Position numbers and translations under genes: made by a program | In this document: positions 11,661 through 21,784 of the stretch, in pieces | Position numbering within the stretch: the stretch's first letter is position 1 | Layout of the letters: every line of letters begins with the position of its first letter | NCBI RefSeq assembly: GCF_038396675.1 | Contig: NC_088931.1 | Span: forward strand, 36,941,001-37,005,000 | Length of the DNA: 64,000 nucleotides | Reading direction: 5' to 3' | Source: Hydra vulgaris | Lineage: Eukaryota; Cnidaria; Hydrozoa; Anthoathecata; Hydridae | Notes under the pieces: generated by a model | Told to the model about the DNA's origin: nothing | The model's database searches: none | Seen by the model: only the letters and a program-made list of their open reading frames with translations

Positions 11661-12930
11661 TGATTATATTTTAATTATCTAGACTTAGCATCTTACTAAT
11701 CAATTTGTGCATGGTTATTCAACAATAGTTATATCTTAATTAGCAAGAGGTATAAAAAATTGCTTCATTAGGAGATCTACCTTTAGCATCACTAAATATC
11801 AAAAAATGGTATTCAAGAATAATATAGTTTTTCAATTTTTCAGATAAGATTTGCAACTTACTTAATGTGAGTGTTAATGTGTTATTTTTAATACAAAGTA
11901 ATGCTAATAAATATGAAGCATTTTATTTTAAAACTATTGTAAAGGAAAGTTGTTATGTTTTGGAAATTGAAAACTAATATGTTAAAACCTTTTTTCTTTT
12001 TAGTGATTTGGAGCTAAGCTACCTTACATTGTACTTTTATATATGATTTTAATAGTTAAACCTCTGTAAGATGTTTATTTTTTAAATCATAAACTAACTG
12101 GTCAGGTATAAAAACCTACAAATTAAAAGAGACAGATTTACGAAATCAATAAAATTTTAAGGTAATACTTATTTTTATTTAAAGATGTTTCTGAATTAAC
12201 ATGTTATAAAGTCTTCATCATTAAAAGTTATTTAAATCTTAAGAAATGAATGCAATTTTCTCTACTGTAACTAAAAGTTATTGAAACATTACTAGATTGT
12301 ACAAAAAGTTTATCAAATTAGTTTAAATAGTTTAAATAGCTAACTGAATGTTGAGTCATATTTCGAAAAAGAACGATAACTACTTTTAATTTATTTTTTA
12401 AAACCATACCGTTAAATAGTACTATTAGATTTAGTTATTGTTAGAATAGTATTGTAATACTGTGATGTGATAATCATGATAGTTAGGAATATAAATGTAT
12501 CAGATTAAGAACATAAACATAAAATATAAGCCATTTTATATGGTTCTGACTGCTTCTTAAAGCTTCTGTTTAAATAAAGCATAATTCAGTTTAATAGAAA
12601 AAATCAAAGTTTGATAATACCATTTTGTTTTCGAGATAAGAACCTTGCTAATTGAGAAGTAACTAGTTTATCATTTTAAAGAAAAAAAGGCATTAAGGTT
12701 GTATTTGATGCAAAAAAATTATTTTTAGTTTTGAAACTTTAAAGATTTAAATAAACAAGGTGAAAAATTTTCTTTACATTTAAACATTAGGCATAAAATA
12801 TTAAAAACATGATACATTAAAAACGTGCATTTTTTAAAGAAGTTATTTTTTTTTTAAATAATCTAGGGGCCTATTCCTATTTAGATCTTGTTTATCGTTT
12901 GACTCTTTTTTCACCAAAGTCTCATTCGTT
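11661..12930. other. No gene recognised
   Basis: Long AT-rich stretch, no coding signal on either strand, no clear repeat. Confidence 0.5.
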
Positions 12931-12934
12931 TACT

Positions 12935-13165
12935 ATATCTGTCCCTTCATTCTCTAAATACTTTTATTTGTCTAGTTTTTTTCCTCGCACTTTAACTCTT
13001 TGAAACTCTCTCCCCTTCATGTTTTCCTGTCTCATACAACCTACAACTTTTCAAGTCTTCTGTCAACCGTTCCTTCCTCTATAACTGTATTCTTTTTTTC
13101 TCTAGTAGCTCTCAACTTAATAGTGGTCGCTTGTAGCCTTGTTAGGAGTGAATCAGAACAAAATT
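12935..13165 (+). repeat. 3' tail of the Jockey-like LINE family (copy 2, plus orientation)
   Basis: Reverse-complement match to 728-905 and to 13,290-13,460, including CTCTTTGAAACTCTCTCCC, TGTCTCATACAACCTAC and AATAGTGGTCGCTTGTAGCC. Ends in an A-run at about 13,166. Lies head-to-head with copy 3, only about 130 bp away. Confidence 0.7.
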
Positions 13166-13279
13166 AAAAAAAAAAAAACAGGGAAAATTGCTATGTTAAA
13201 CAATGTTCACCTTTAGCATCTCTAAATATTAAATTAAAAATAATATAATTTTTTAAATCTCTATAAAACTTTTTTTTTA

Positions 13280-13990
13280 TAACATCTTCACTTCCAACAA
13301 GGCTGCAAGCAACCACTATTAGAGTTAAAAGTTATGGGAAAAAAAAGATAAAGTTTATAGAACAAGATAATAATTAACAGATTACTTAAAAGATTGCAAA
13401 TTATATGAATCAGGAAAACAAGATGAAGGGAAACATGAGAATGAATTTTAGAAGATGGCAAAAGAGACGCTAACTCTTTAGAGGAGTGCCCATTATAGTA
13501 TTTATAGAAAAGAGAAAGAGACAACGTTACGACTATGTAATAATGGTTGAAGATTGGCTGCAAGAGCAGGTCCAACTATGTTTACAATGCGTTTTTGCAC
13601 CTTGTCTAAAAGAAAAAGGATATCATTGGAAGGTCTGCCCCAGATATGGCAACAGTATTCCAAACAAGGACGGATTTTGCAATCAATATGATAAATGGTT
13701 TCCAAGAAAGATCAAAAATAATAGTTAATCCAACAAGATTAAGGGTAGATAAAGTTAATTCTACAAAATAAAGGGTAGATGACTCATCAATTACATTACC
13801 GTTCATAAATATAAGAAGATCTAGATGATTTTGATAACGATTAGCTGAAAAAAATTTGAGTCTTATCTGAGCTAAGGTTCACCAGCCACTGAGTGCCCCA
13901 TGATGTAGCAGAAGTAAGGTCTTTTTCAAGCTCAAATGCCCCCTCCAAGTAATCAGAGAGTATTGGATTCTTATCAAGACAAGAATACAA
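13280..13990 (-). pseudogene. Jockey-like LINE, RT C-terminus (copy 3)
   Basis: Minus-strand pieces in order give W-L-V-N-L-S-S-D-K-T (about 13,870), M-N-G-N-V-I-D-E-S-S-T-L (13,800), D-L-S-W-K-P-F-I (13,710), R-P-C-L-E-Y-C-C-H-I-W-G (13,670), L-L-D-K-V-Q-K-R-I-V-N-I-V-G (13,610) and F-Y-K-Y-Y-N-G-H-S-S-K-E-L (13,500), ending with the tail shared by copies 1 and 2. The same C-terminus occurs at 40,780-41,220, so the two belong to one family. Frame changes between pieces show decay. Confidence 0.75.
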
Positions 13991-14502
13991 GAACTAATAT
14001 TTTTATACCCTTTATAACTCACTTTAAGTTAGTAATCATTTCAAATATTTACAAAAACAAAAGGTATTCGCTTAAGTTTTTTTAAAAACTAGTTTTTGTT
14101 TATTTTATAGAGCAAAGCTAATAAATTTTAAAAGAGTTAACCAAAAAGGTATTTTGTAGTACTACAAGATATTGTAACCCATTCTTGTAAATCAGCATTA
14201 CAGCTTTATTATAAAGCTATTTTGCATTTATTTATTTTTTAATTAAAAAGGCTAGAAAAAAGTTTTGTTTACTTTTTTTGGGAAAGCACTGATAACATCT
14301 TTTGCTATTTACTTGTTACAGTTGACAATTCTTCTTTGTGATGTACTAAAAATAAATGCTTATTTGCCAAATTAAAAAAATGCAAATACAAACAAAAAAT
14401 GATGACAGTTAGCAGAAAAAATGTTTACCTATTGTACAAAGAAGAAATTTTAACAAGAACTACATTTCAAATTTAAAGAATCAACATATCCGTATCACTT
14501 TA
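13991..14502. other. No gene recognised
   Basis: AT-rich. Includes the 14-bp palindrome TTGTAGTACTACAA near 14,155. Otherwise nothing supported. Confidence 0.5.
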
Positions 14503-14541
14503 TCTGCTCTGAATTTAGCCTGGAGGTAAATTCAGAGCAGA
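14503..14541. repeat. Perfect hairpin, 15-bp stem, 9-nt loop
   Basis: TCTGCTCTGAATTTA (14,503-14,517) and its exact reverse complement (14,527-14,541) flank GCCTGGAGG. Confidence 0.9.
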
Positions 14542-14544
14542 CAT

Positions 14545-15175
14545 AATCAGGGACAAGATGTGGCTAATCTAGATCTAAATAAATTTTGTAAAAATACAAA
14601 TTAGGTCTAAAACTCATAGGCAGCCTTATGGTTGTTGTGATCTCATTGAAAGATTAAGAGCAATGTCTGTCGCCTTTCAAGCAAAAATCTCCTGACTAAC
14701 CAAATAAGCAAAATCAGTGATCTTAAAGCACAGATCCTTTTAGCAGCCTCACAAAATCTTGCTAAAAGCCATGCAAATTTTTTTAGCTTAAACCACAAAA
14801 TGAATTACCATGTGACTTGTTACACAAAAATTGAACATTTTATTAATAAATGTGGTGTTAAATCTAAGAAGCTTCACAAGTGTGGGTCACTTAAGACATT
14901 TGATGTTTTCATAGCAAGAGTCAAAATCTGGGGGTTACAAAGAAGCAAAACATTTTAGCGTTGTTATTTATGAATCCATCATCTCCATATTAGTTATGCA
15001 CATTTTGGATGTGATACCACCATAAAATTTTTCTTTCTTCTGGACATTTCCAGAATAAGGCTTTATGCATTAAATATCATACAAAGTGAAAAAATGAAGT
15101 ATTGGACAAATTTTTGTACAAAAAATTAACTATATATTTGTGAAAAATTAATTTCCTAGTAGTAATTATCTTAGC
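14545..15175. other. Unrecognised, GC slightly higher than flanks
   Basis: Short plus-strand frames are present but I could not relate them to a family. Possibly an unrecognised transposon remnant beside the Tc1/mariner. Confidence 0.3.
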
Positions 15176-15179
15176 ATTT

Positions 15180-16120
15180 CATCAATACTGTGTGAAATTT
15201 AAAGTTTTAGAAAATTGAAAAAATATTTTTTGTATATTTTTCAATGTTGCTGTGTTGGCATTTACAAGCCTTTACTTAAACATTAGCCGACATAGAGTTA
15301 TCCAGAGGACTAAGGTCTGATGACTTTTCCAGATTTCTTTTGACGAGAAATTCATGTGCTTGGACAACCATTTCTGCATTGTATTAACTGTGTGACACAG
15401 AGTTCCATCTTGAACATAGACTATGTTTGTCAAGTCTGGGAAGTTTTTTTAGACCCATTGAAGAACTTTTTTTTTTAGGTTTTTTTCCAAGTACTGATTT
15501 GCCTTTATATTAAACCCTTTTCTTAAAAGACAGGTGGCATTTTAAGTCCTTTAAATGCAGCAAGACAAACATAACTTGAGAATAATTTTTATTTTAGAAA
15601 TGGTTGATGTGTTCAGTTACATTATCTACCATGACTGTAGTTGCCCACTTGTCATTTCTGCTATTTCTTGCTTGATCTGTTGTGAGACATTTTTCATATG
15701 TGAAAAGAGAAACAGGCATCTTTTTTTTTTTAATTTCCATTAAAAAAATGTCAAACGTTAAGACTCAGACTTAGTAGTCAATCACTTTGAAGAAATGTAT
15801 ATGTTTTATTCAACAGTATAGCACCAATAAAACAATATTGTTTTTTTAACTGTAAAACCACTGACATTGAGCTCTTGAGCCATCCCTCTCATGGACCTGA
15901 TTAGGTATGTCTTAACGAGAGGTTTGATGTTATTAATAAGTTTTTTTATTGCAACGGAAGGATTTCTTCTATATCCTGATTCTTTCAATCTTTTTTTTTA
16001 ATAGAAATTACACTCTTAACACAGCAAATGTTTTTTATTTCCGGTACTGCTAAATCTGCTTGGAGAGCTGCAAGGACCTCTTCTCTTTTATCCTCTAATG
16101 AAAAAAATGTTTAAATATCT
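15180..16120 (-). pseudogene. Tc1/mariner-type transposase remnant
   Basis: Minus-strand pieces in order: N-P-S-V-A-I-K-K-L-I, R-S-M-R-G-M-A-Q-E-L-N-V-S (15,806-15,988; second half of the paired helix-turn-helix, matching the 'RSMRKMAKELNVS' type), then W-A-T-T-V-M-V-D-N-V (about 15,630) and, after decay, V-V-Q-A-H-E-F-L-V-K-R-N-L (15,350) with S-S-D-L-S-P-L-D-N-S-M (15,310), which corresponds to the 'SPDLNPLDY' block holding a catalytic Asp. The 'FTDEK' first catalytic region and the 'QQDGAPAH' region are lost. Many stops. Terminal inverted repeats were not found. Confidence 0.65.
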
Positions 16121-16317
16121 TCAATTTATGGAATGGGAAACGAAGCACAAAATTTTTACCTTTTTAGCAAAAAAAAAATTGAAAAATTAGTTAAAATTTG
16201 CCAAACCTATGTGCGATTAATATCAAGTATAAAATTTTAAATCTCACATGGTATATACCAAGCTATAAAACTGCATTGTGCAGAAAAATAAACACAAAAA
16301 TACTAATTGCTTTCATT

Positions 16318-18586
16318 CAGTGGTGGGATTCAAATATTTTAGGAACCATCGTTTTTCGATGCATGATGCATCCAAGTACTACAGATTTGCAATTGTATGT
16401 ATATGGATATAAACAAAATAAAAATAAAACAAAGACAACTCATACACATATTTATTTCAAGTAATTCCAAGTAATAGCAGCTTGATTTTTATTACAGATA
16501 TTCAAATTTTTTTGTTTTACACAATTGCCACCAGAATGATTTTGTCTTAATTTTACAGATTATTGGGGATCCCAGTCTTCTAGTGGTAGACCCAACAAAT
16601 CATTAAATTGTTTACATTTCATTAAATTGTTCTAAGTAGTCATTAAATTGTTCACATTTTCAACAAAAAACCTACTCCTTTTACTTGAATAGATAATATT
16701 CATTTTTGAAAAGCCTCTTTCAGCTTCTGCTGAACTGACAGCTATGGTATTCACAATGCTTTCGGCCTTTCTAATATTTGGTTGTATGGCGTGGTTATCA
16801 TCATTCTGTATTGCACTTTCAAAAAAGCTTGTAAAATCATTAAATCAATTTTGTAGGAGAAAATTTCCTGAAACATGCGAAGTTTTTCTTCTGCCTTTAT
16901 CCATGGTATAGTGAACCTTTCAATATTCCATGATATAGGTTCTACCAAGTTTATGAGATCATGCACTACTGCAAAACTTTGCATTACTGCAGAAAAATTC
17001 ATGCAGAACAGGATAATTCCTCCACATTTCTCGTGCTGCTCTCAAACTACACGCAGCCCATCTTGGCTCTAAAACTCTGCCTATTTTCAAGATCTCCTGT
17101 CCCAGCTGCTGAGAAATACTGTACTGCTGCATTTGATTTTTGTTTGGCTGATGAAAGATTGAATATATCTTATCCATAAAGATTTTGAAGTGATAAACTT
17201 GTTTTATTTCCTTTATGTCATCATTCAAAACAAGTTGCAGCTGATGGTTTAAGCAATGCCAAAGTATAATGCTTGGAAAATTTTTCATCAGCCTAACACC
17301 CACACCTGAAGATTGTTCAAGCATCACGCTGGCCCCATCTACGCAAAAATCAATGAGATTTTTTTTCAAAAAATCCATACCAAAACCAACATACCAAAAA
17401 AAACTATTCAACGTTTCTACGAAGCACCTGTGATAGATTATCAGAACAGGCTTACTTGATATTATAGAAGCTTCACCAACAATGACTCATATTTTACGGC
17501 CTTCTTCCATAATCTTTGAAAATATTTGACCTCTAATGTCCTTTACTGTGTGAAATTTTACTGCAGTTTTGCGGGAATGAACCTTATTGCTAAGCTTTAC
17601 ACTGTGTTGAACTGATGTACTTCTCATTAGCTTTATCAATTTTTTTGGTAATGGTATAATGTTTACAGGCATCAACTTGATTTATACAAATTGTATGAGC
17701 CTTGGATGTAAAATGTTCATTTATTTTCTTTCTGAGGGAAGCTTGCTGGGTTGTTTTGCTCTTCCCTAATGCTAATACTTGACACTTTTTCCATTCTATT
17801 AAAATATGTACGCCTTTCATATTCAGAGAATTAAATTTTCCACAATGCAAGCAACCAAGTTTTTTGCCCTGCATAATTAATCCATTATATTTTTGTTTAA
17901 ATGATACTGCTTCACACTCCAGCAGTCTGGAAGTTGTTGTTCTTGCTGAACAGCGTTGGGAGCTTAGGTGGTACTCATTTATTCCTGTAGCATAGTATCC
18001 TGAGATGAATCAGCAGTTTTTTCTTGTGGCACTGCATTAGGAACTATTATGGCATCTGTTTCTTCTTCTATCATAGCATCATGCAGGGATGCATTATCAG
18101 TAGCTGAAGACAAAGCAGCCTCATCCAGAGTAATTTCTTACTTTCTGTACAAAGTGGAACATGCTCTTATGTCTCTTCATTTTCAGGATTTATTCTAATA
18201 AATAACCAAAGATACAACATGTATCAATTCAAGACTTTTTTACATTGTGGCGATCATAATGTCTATTGAACGTTATCTAACATTGTTGGCTTTGGACCTC
18301 ATATTAATTTAAACTATTATTTATAACATAATAACTTACTTTATTAAAGTTGTTTTCAATATTTCGATGTAATACGGTGTAATATCCAATATTTGTAATT
18401 TTAATTGTGTTTTGTCTTCGTCAGGGGAGCCATTTTTGATGTATGACAACTCCGAGTAATTAAATATTGCGAAAGCGCTATATTTCGTTACGTTTTCCAA
18501 GGATTTAGTAACCGGTTCGCAGAGTATGTTCCTGTCCAAGAACCGGTTCTTGCAAACCGGTGTGAACCAGCTGAATCCCACCACTA
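16318..18586 (-). mobile_element. hAT element with 15-bp TIRs and KIAA1586-like transposase
   Basis: The left end CAGTGGTGGGATTCA (16,318-16,332) and the right end TGAATCCCACCACTA (18,572-18,586) are inverted repeats with one mismatch. Flanking octamers CTTTCATT and TTTTCATC share TTTCAT, a partly decayed 8-bp target duplication. Both the CAG..CTG-type termini and the duplication length fit hAT. The interior carries a minus-strand transposase remnant, so the element is a decayed autonomous copy of about 2.27 kb. Confidence 0.8.
16600..18150 (-). pseudogene. hAT transposase, KIAA1586/ZBED-like
   Basis: The N-terminal piece 17,590-17,874 has L-G-C-L-H-C-G-K and later H-F-T-S-K-A-H, a C2H2-type finger preceded by S-L-R-K-K-I, as in KIAA1586-like proteins. 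The middle piece 16,959-17,411 has F-C-V-D-G-A-S-V-M-L (an hAT catalytic-Asp region), L-W-H-C-L-N-H-Q-L-Q-L, F-M-D-K-I-Y-S, and L-K-I-G-R-V-L-E-P-R-W-A-A-C-S (the conserved R-W motif). Below 16,950 lies a further piece with F-T-I-P-W-I. The segment between the two N-terminal blocks (about 17,420-17,580) is frameshifted, and the dimerisation domain at the C-terminus is not clearly preserved. Not functional. Confidence 0.75.
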
Positions 18587-18872
18587 TTTTCATCTTACCA
18601 TAGAATGAAAAGGGAATAACTAGGGTTTGAGTTTTAATCACCAGGATTATACTTTTTTACTCTTAGCTAAAAATTATAATCTTAAATTTGCATATTTGAA
18701 TATGGAAACCATTTTTTAATGTTAGCAATAAACAAAATTATTCTTACCATAGATTTTTTTTTTCTTTCCTAAACTATTAGTTAATGATCAATAGAGTAAA
18801 CTTCAGATCTTGAAAATTAATAAACTAAAACCGTTTTGCAACAGTATCTAACTCACTGTTTATCTAACACCA
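18587..18872. other. No gene recognised
   Basis: Short AT-rich spacer between the hAT element and the fold-back element. Confidence 0.5.
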
Positions 18873-19566
18873 TATTTTCATTATAATACAAATCTAAATG
18901 ATACTCTTCTGAATGTGAAGATACCTATGTGTTTATATTATAATATTTGTTTTAATTGCATACTCTCCTTTGCATAAAGAAGATTCTGGTGATACAGCAA
19001 TATAAAAACAAAAGTTCACAGTAAATTTCTTTTAATTAACAAGACTTAATTTTTTTCTGTTAAATATCTCTTTATATTTCCTAACATTATTTCATCTTAG
19101 TGTGGATATCACGATATAAAATTAGAATATTAAATATGATATAAAACTATATACCGTAAATTCGCCTAAGTTCGGTCACTTAAGCTTCGAACATTTATTT
19201 ATCACGCATAAATAAAAAAATTTCAATTTTTTTTCCTGTAACATACAAAAAAATATATTGATAATTATCCACACTAAAATGAAATAATGTTGGTAGAAAA
19301 AAATTATAAAGATTTTGTTAATTAAAAGAAGTTTGCTGTGAATTTTTGTTTTTATAGTGCTGTATCACCAATTATTAATTAATCTGTAGCTGTAAGTTTT
19401 TTTTAGCTTGCCTGAAAAAGCAGTTTGAAAATATCTTCTTAATCTGGTCAATGAATCTTCTTTATGAAAAGGAGAGTAAGCAATTAAAACAAATATTATA
19501 ATATATACACATAGGTATCTTCACATTCAGAAGAGTATCATTAGATTTGTATTATAATGAAAAAAT
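18873..19566. mobile_element. Fold-back (long inverted repeat) element
   Basis: The outer arm 18,873-19,111 pairs in inverted orientation with 19,258-19,566. Shared blocks include CATTATAATACAAATCTAA, ACTCTTCTGAATGTGAAGA, TACTCTCCTTT, GTGATACAGCA and TATTTCATCTTAGTGTGGAT. The right arm contains an extra block of about 85 bp (about 19,365-19,450) missing from the left. The central spacer has no coding content. This architecture is that of a fold-back or long-TIR MITE. The target duplication was not identified. Confidence 0.8.
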
Positions 19567-19820
19567 TATTTACATAAAGTTCTTAACTTGCTTCACTTAC
19601 TTTGTCACTAACACATGAATGTTCAGATGAAACAATGTTTTTAAATATATGTGGCTATGAAAATAATTGTTTTTTTTAGGCATTGTTTATTCTATTCCAT
19701 TGTCTGTCATACTTTTTTATTTCGTTTGGGAAAGATGTTTCAATGAAGAGTCAAGATTAATGTATAATTGAAGTCTAAAATTAAATAGATATTATATAAT
19801 AGAAAAAGGAAGGTTACTAA

Positions 19821-20013
19821 CAGGGCCGCCGAGAGCCGTCACGCTGCCTGGGACAGCAACCCTGATTGGTACCCTTATTTATCAAAATTTCCCGATAGTA
19901 TAGATGAAGGAACCTTTTTTTTTTCATGTACCTTTTTCTTTCGGCGCCCCTTAGATATCTGCCGCACGGGACAAACTGTCTTTTTCATCCCCTTCCCGCT
20001 CTAGGCGGCTCTG
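19821..20013. mobile_element. hAT MITE, 193 bp, exact 8-bp target duplication
   Basis: Begins CAGGGCCGCCGAGAGC and ends GCTCTAGGCGGCTCTG, an imperfect TIR of about 16 bp with CAG..CTG termini. The octamer GTTACTAA occurs exactly on both sides (19,813-19,820 and 20,014-20,021). The interior is GC-rich with no frame. The 8-bp duplication and end sequence are diagnostic of the hAT superfamily; the perfect duplication indicates a recent insertion. Confidence 0.92.
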
Positions 20014-20181
20014 GTTACTAATATTCTGTAAAACTAGCATTCAGGAAAATTTAACTGAAAATCAAAAGGAAAGAAAAATAAGTATGTAAATTGAAGTCAA
20101 TTACTAATTATAACAAATTTATATACTAATTAAATTAGTATATGGACTTGTTCTAATTAGTAATACACATACTTATTTTTT

Positions 20182-20253
20182 ATATTATTTATTATATATG
20201 TGTTTGTTCTGATTATTAGAATAAAAAGCAAACACATATATAATAAATAATAT
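20182..20253. repeat. Perfect hairpin, 25-bp stem, 22-nt loop
   Basis: The left arm 20,182-20,206 (ends TATATATGTGTTTG) is exactly complementary to 20,229-20,253. Confidence 0.9.
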
Positions 20254-20308
20254 CTTTGTTTATTGCACAACAGATTTTGTGATGACTATGACTACAAAAC
20301 CATTTTCT

Positions 20309-20369
20309 GTATGAAGTTTTTTTGTATGAAGTTTTTTTGGATGAAGTTTTTTTGGATGAAGTTTTTTTG
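20309..20369. repeat. 15-bp tandem repeat, 4 copies
   Basis: The unit (G)TATGAAGTTTTTTT, changing to GGATGAAGTTTTTTT in the last two copies, repeats with an exact 15-bp period. Confidence 0.9.
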
Positions 20370-20795
20370 TTAAGTGACACAAAAAAAAAGAGTCATTTAT
20401 GTTTGGGAAAATATTTAGACAGAATAAAAAAATTAAGATCTTCAGGTTTTTTATAAATTGTAAATTTTTGTGTCCGGATAAACTAACCTTTCATTTAGAT
20501 CTTCGTTTACATATATATAAAGCTAACAGCATTAGGTGTTAATAATTATTAATAATTTATATAACAAACCATTAGTTTCTTACCATGTTGTAGCAATCTT
20601 GACATTTCCAAAATTTATCTTTGTTTTCAAAAGAAATATGGTTGATTTTTTCGCATTCCTTATGAAACCATGGTTACAAGTATAACATTGAACATTTGCC
20701 AACAAATAAAAATGAGCCTTTTTAATATAGCTAATTTTTTACCTAACTGGTATGCTAATGCTGGTCTCTATTATTCATTCCACGCACTCCATATT

Positions 20796-20912
<117 letters not shown>

Positions 20913-20921
20913 TTAGGCCAC

Positions 20922-20937
20922 TGCGAATCGATTCGCA
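20922..20937. repeat. 16-bp perfect palindrome
   Basis: TGCGAATCGATTCGCA, followed within 25 bp by further GATTCG motifs (20,954 and 20,971). Possibly the end of an unrecognised element next to the TA array. Confidence 0.7.
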
Positions 20938-21331
20938 AATCAAGTGTCGTTTTGATTCGAAAAAAAAGATTCGGGTTTTTTGAATCACTATTTATTTCGT
21001 GAATGTTATTAATTTTCAGATATCCAACTCTTTAGATGCTATAAAAATTTTTATTTATATCACCCATGGTAAAGTAATTGTAGTCGAAAGTAATTGTAAT
21101 ACTGCTTCCAAACAACCCCTAAAAATTATTCTGGGTAAAAAAAGAAATTTTATGTAGACTTTTTTTAAAAAAGATGCTCAAATTTGGATTTCCTACTATA
21201 TAAAGTTTTAACCACTCTCAATTTGAGGGGGCTGTAAACTTTGCAGAGTCATAAAAAGTGAACACTAAGAGGTTATTACATGAGATTTGAAATGTTTTGA
21301 TGAATTTAAATTTAGTTAAGAATAGTAAAGA

Positions 21332-21380
21332 CTGGGAGCAATAAGTTGGTAAAAATATTTTACCAACTCCTTGCTCCCAG
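21332..21380. repeat. Hairpin with two-part stem
   Basis: CTGGGAGCAA (21,332-21,341) pairs with TTGCTCCCAG (21,371-21,380). Inside it GTTGGTAAAA pairs with TTTTACCAAC around a short loop. Confidence 0.85.
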
Positions 21381-21670
21381 CAATGAGTTAGTAACATATT
21401 TTCAATTGAGGGCTGGGTGGGCCAAAAATTAGAGGTTCCAATCATTACAATTCTTTGCAAAATATTCTTATTCAAGATAAGCATGAACATACAAAAGTTT
21501 AAAGTTTGCACAATGTCTGTAAGTGCCAAAAGTCAAACATGTAATATAAAACCTTCCAAATATTGTTCTATCTGACGGAATCCAAATTATCCTGCAAGAA
21601 CAGTACAGTTTTAATTTAAGTTCCTTTGGAGAGCATCTGCAGCTTCCATTATAATTTTTACTACCAGAGA

Positions 21671-21737
21671 CGTGGTGGGAATCGAACTCGGAACTTCTCA
21701 CTTATGAAGCGAGCGCTCTACCACTACACCACTATCG
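21671..21737 (-). repeat. tRNA-like sequence, probable SINE head (anticodon CAT)
   Basis: On the minus strand, TGTAGTGGTAGAGC reads as a D-arm/A box, CTCGC-TTCATAA-GTGAG as a five-pair anticodon arm with a 7-nt loop and anticodon CAT (Met), and GAGTTCGATTCC as a T-loop/B box. The T stem pairs poorly and the acceptor ends do not pair well, so a functional tRNA is unlikely. A tRNA-derived SINE with an internal Pol III promoter fits better. The downstream body would lie toward 21,230. Confidence 0.55.
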
Positions 21738-21784
21738 CATATGTTTATCGCATATTTGTAAGTGGAAAAGAAATTATTAAATGT

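Noticed and set aside
15036-15055. TTCTGGACATTTCCAGAA as a heat-shock element
   Set aside because: Spacing between TTC and GAA units is wrong and no gene starts nearby.
14545-15175. Possible transposase
   Set aside because: No motif in any frame could be tied to a family; left as unrecognised.
21671-21737. Functional initiator or elongator tRNA-Met gene
   Set aside because: The anticodon arm is good, but the T stem and acceptor stem do not pair; a SINE-type derivative is more likely.
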